NCBI GenBank assembly: GCA_945910005.1
Contig: OX246746.1
Coordinates: 17,960,995 to 18,024,994 of the forward strand
Direction: 5' to 3'
Length of the DNA: 64,000 nucleotides
Origin: Isoperla grammatica
Lineage: Eukaryota; Arthropoda; Insecta; Plecoptera; Perlodidae
This document shows positions 63,361 to 64,000 of the stretch, piece after piece. The notes beneath the pieces were generated by a model, which was not told where the DNA came from, did no database searches, and saw nothing but the letters and a program-made list of their open reading frames with translations. Position numbers and translations under genes: made by a program. Positions within the stretch are counted from its first letter, which is position 1. Each line of letters begins with the position of its first letter.

Positions 63361-64000
63361 AGTCGAGCTAGTGTGCACCCTATAACAGCGATTCATACGA
63401 AAATTTATTATTATTATAGCTGATGACCACCTTCTTATATCAGGAATCAAGTGAGAGGGGAATGCAGATGCACACTTTAAATTGTTGACATTTTGCTTTA
63501 AAATATCTTCTAAAATTTGATAAATATTGTTTGTGTATACACAGTACACACGCACACGCACACGCTCACAGTCACAGTCACACAATTTGCGCCATGCTCA
63601 AGCCACTTTTCAATATGTCAACACTTTTTAACTGGACTGTACAGCTTTTTCATCATCTACCAGTCGTAAATATTGTCACAAATAATAACTTACCAACCAG
63701 ACACTAAGATTTAGAAAAAATGCACATAAAAGCTTGAAACTATAGGTTTTTTATTTTTTTCTAGCTAAATGAGACAAGTTTTTCTCCCTGTAACGCCGTT
63801 GAAACATAAATGTTCAATTTTACCATACAATAGCTCACTTTGTGAGTCGTTAAGTCCGTATATAAGTGCACACGCAAGTGGCTGTCAGAATCTATTGTAA
63901 TAACATCCCAAAAGTGGTCTTGACAATTTTTTTCTTGACAATTTCTCTCCTTTCGAGGATTTCAGGACCCATTATAGCAATAGCACCCTTAGATTCTGTC
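63361..64000. other. non-coding 5' flank to window end
   Basis: Nothing recognisable except a CACACG/CACAGT-rich run at 63541-63585. Confidence 0.5.

Overview
The window is animal nuclear DNA. The one gene found is split into exons with GT-AG introns. Its exons are GC-rich, while the surrounding non-coding DNA is AT-rich and packed with microsatellites, minisatellites and small transposons. The gene reads as an orthologue of the arthropod cell-adhesion protein Echinoid, so the source is most likely an arthropod. The repeat landscape (long clean microsatellites, G-runs, tRNA-derived SINEs) would suit a crustacean, but that is a guess.

Gene. All recognisable coding sequence lies on the minus strand between 39509 (ATG) and 2524 (stop). 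Eight exons, joined at consensus splice sites, give an uninterrupted frame of 1228 codons plus stop. The protein has a signal peptide, seven Ig domains, one clear and one degenerate fibronectin type III domain, one transmembrane helix and a cytoplasmic tail of about 238 residues. The tail carries a PPPPY motif and ends in the PDZ ligand EIIV. Exon 1 encodes only 17 residues and is separated from exon 2 by a 27.8 kb intron, which is most of the left half of the window. A pair of possible donors 6 bp apart at the end of exon 6 could add or drop two residues next to the exon 6/7 junction.

Layout. 1-2523: 3' UTR and 3' flank, with diverged ~150 bp tandem repeats. 2524-11674: exons 8 to 2 and introns 7 to 2, the introns holding a MITE, a SINE and a 274 bp duplication. 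11675-39457: intron 1, with a (TTA)n tract, several MITEs, two complete hAT-like non-autonomous elements with perfect 8 bp target duplications, and minisatellites of about 71 bp and 60/62 bp. 39458-39509: coding part of exon 1. 39510-40230: probable 5' UTR and promoter, GC-rich in its distal part. 40231-64000: 5' flank with no recognisable gene, holding more MITEs, a ~70 bp minisatellite, a 650 bp tetranucleotide tract and SINE copies.

There is no sign of a prokaryotic-type system, CRISPR array, rRNA or intact tRNA gene. I found no complete transposase or reverse transcriptase; the mobile elements look non-autonomous. The points most worth a second look are the recovered signal-peptide exon with its very long intron, the alternative donor pair, a 517 bp element with 31 bp perfect terminal repeats and many copies of one internal motif, the target-duplication-flanked transposons, and the two-unit higher-order minisatellite.
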